Program-made: the position numbers and the translations under genes | The notes under the pieces: model-generated | The model's database searches: none | What the model saw: only the letters and a program-made list of their open reading frames with translations | Told to the model about the DNA's origin: nothing | DNA from: Verrucomicrobiota bacterium | Lineage (GTDB): Bacteria; Verrucomicrobiota; Verrucomicrobiia; Chthoniobacterales; UBA10450 | Reading direction: 5' to 3' | Assembly (NCBI GenBank): GCA_003219095.1 | Contig: QHPM01000298.1 | Span: forward strand, 1-7,667 | DNA length: 7,667 nucleotides | Part shown: piece by piece, positions 7,501-7,667 of the stretch | How the letters are laid out: each line of letters starts with the position of its first letter | How positions within the stretch are numbered: the stretch's first letter is position 1

Positions 7501-7667
7501 CCTGGCGAGCGCGATCTTCTTTTTGTGACGCATGATCTCAGTTTGAGCGGGGCCCCGATTATCCTGTCGCATTTGGCGAAATGGTGCAAAGCGCGCGGTA
7601 TTTTTGCGACGGTGATGTCACCGGCAGATGGTCCGGCCCGCGCGATCTTCGTCAAGGCTGGCGTCCC
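4564..7667 (+). CDS. Multidomain glycosyltransferase (methyltransferase-like, coiled coil, GT2, GT2, GT-B), 3-prime partial
   Basis: Open for 1034 codons with no stop before the window edge. Residues 35-190 resemble the Methyltransf_24 type of SAM methyltransferase: glycine motif LGLGDGQAHLAMCQ (43-56), SIDVLFIDDVDAGEVV (118-133), ALVLVHGID (148-156) and a VEFHEGIGLGI end. Several usual catalytic-site residues differ. Residues 210-355 are coiled coil; 356-410 form a basic linker. GT2 domain 1 (445-645) has LLIPVFD, VDHDD (534-538, metal and nucleotide-sugar binding), YSDEDRL (562-568) and SQDYDFALR (618-626). GT2 domain 2 (699-945) has SVIVPT, FVFLNDDV (779-786), KLLYSTGRIQHAGLV (812-826) and HSDIDLCFKV (887-896). 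From residue 984, DLLFVTHDLSLSGAPIILSH and SPADGPAR resemble the start of a GT4-like GT-B domain. No signal peptide or membrane span is visible, so it probably acts at the cytoplasmic membrane face in surface-glycan assembly. An in-frame TAG at 4549-4551 makes ATG 4564 the first ATG; GAAGG at 4557-4561 is too close to be a good ribosome binding site. Donors and acceptor are unknown. Confidence 0.92.
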   Translation, partial: MSKRAAIVAESDPKFYTAGPTRFYLPLLQDIVTEERPGLMVTLGLGDGQAHLAMCQIATESSLPCRFVAVRRAGENEPAQEDPAWMEALRASADSYSAVSELLDGDSKILAQRFDDHSIDVLFIDDVDAGEVVQSELVAFRAKLKASALVLVHGIDLERTDSPGAVWHAFARKKTRVEFHEGIGLGIATEPAAAAASQFRRSLFAKARHESNAASYRFRASALTSRAELARLLHRAQVLNTRQIMIEAVMNDRTKAQRVMEGQAAALAELEKRFDHLNADRRKAQLMIERQLEEWRTAQGIMEKQSAQLQETTNRFAILQSDRDQAQAIMEAQAAQIDRLQKQTAEFKKLVSAAKAACRKKGRCFDFPKAPKPKRSSGEKVRREIARVPRNLRRLLRLTPAIDAAKKLAPISVEERYAQWIAEHEPSAQQMEGQRTESASWNVRPKISLLIPVFDTSQKFLEALFESIVGQSYGNWEACVIDGGSRSKETIATLKRWAKNDARIRIERLQKNLGVAENTNRALGLASGDVVALVDHDDTLAPFALYELAAAVRAHRTADFFYSDEDRLSETGARSRPFFKPEWSPELLYSFMYTGHLSAYRRSFALALGGLRKEFDLSQDYDFALRASERAREIVHIPHVLYHWREHPASGAAGGKPHARRSNLAALADAVKRRGLDAEVLEYPTANRVRMRLRNPPRVSVIVPTDSPIRLEKCARELPQQAAYADTEYILVTNSALIGKLRASAEPISPKVRLVAFDAPFNFSAKCNAGAKVATGERFVFLNDDVVSRQSDWIENVIEPLENPEVGAVSPKLLYSTGRIQHAGLVTGVRGLIGTAMHQWNGDSVDYSNLAQSMRNVSALSAACLAMRREVFFEIGGFDETNTPISHSDIDLCFKVRETGRRCVYTPFASLTHHGHASIGAKEEERAEVAPDKCSIFLLQRWGAFTCHDPYFTDRMRAWLYADSPMPIQMFAEKNSDAEPGERDLLFVTHDLSLSGAPIILSHLAKWCKARGIFATVMSPADGPARAIFVKAGV
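5329..5580 (+). repeat. 42-residue tandem duplication in the coiled coil
   Basis: Residues 256-297 and 298-339 of the glycosyltransferase align as two 42-residue (126-base) units. AQRVMEGQAAAL matches AQGIMEKQSAQL, the RF-x-x-L positions match (273-277 and 315-319), and DRRKAQLMIE matches DRDQAQAIME. The motif AQ-x-x-M/I-E-x-Q also recurs in 14-residue steps (256, 284, 298, 326, and a weaker copy at 242), which is two heptads. The nucleotide copies have diverged, so the duplication is old and kept at protein level. Confidence 0.7.

Overview
The window looks like a chromosomal segment of a soil-type Verrucomicrobiota bacterium. The lineage is an inference from memory of protein families: the conserved C-terminal half of the TPR protein at 251-1657 and the exported DUF4142 protein at 2025-2621 resemble proteins common in Chthoniobacterales and Udaeobacter-like genomes. 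Moderately high GC, long spacers and mixed gene orientation fit this. No rRNA, tRNA, CRISPR array, transposase or phage gene was recognised.

Left part (1-2677). A spacer with a perfect 10-bp inverted repeat (78-99) and a weak promoter candidate precedes a cytoplasmic 468-residue TPR scaffold protein. A doubtful small minus-strand ORF abuts its stop end to end. Next comes a secreted 198-residue DUF4142 protein, closed by a strong intrinsic terminator (2646-2677).

Middle (2678-3174). About 500 bases without a convincing gene. It carries an interspersed-repeat-like nested palindrome (2805-2854), several hairpins and possibly a decayed coding remnant.

Right part (3175-7667). Two divergent genes share a 135-base spacer. 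The minus-strand gene is a sulfotransferase-like protein with a PAPS-type phosphate loop and an unusual helical C-terminal extension. The plus-strand gene starts at 4564, is open for 1034 codons and runs off the right edge. Its modules in order are: a diverged SAM-methyltransferase-like (Methyltransf_24 type) domain, a coiled coil built from a 42-residue tandem duplication, a basic linker, a first GT2 glycosyltransferase, a second GT2 domain, and the beginning of a GT-B (GT4-like) glycosyltransferase. Together the pair points to the edge of a surface-polysaccharide locus (O-antigen, capsule or exopolysaccharide type) in which several sugar transfers sit on one polypeptide and the product may be sulfated. 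The sulfation link is inferred only from gene neighbourhood.
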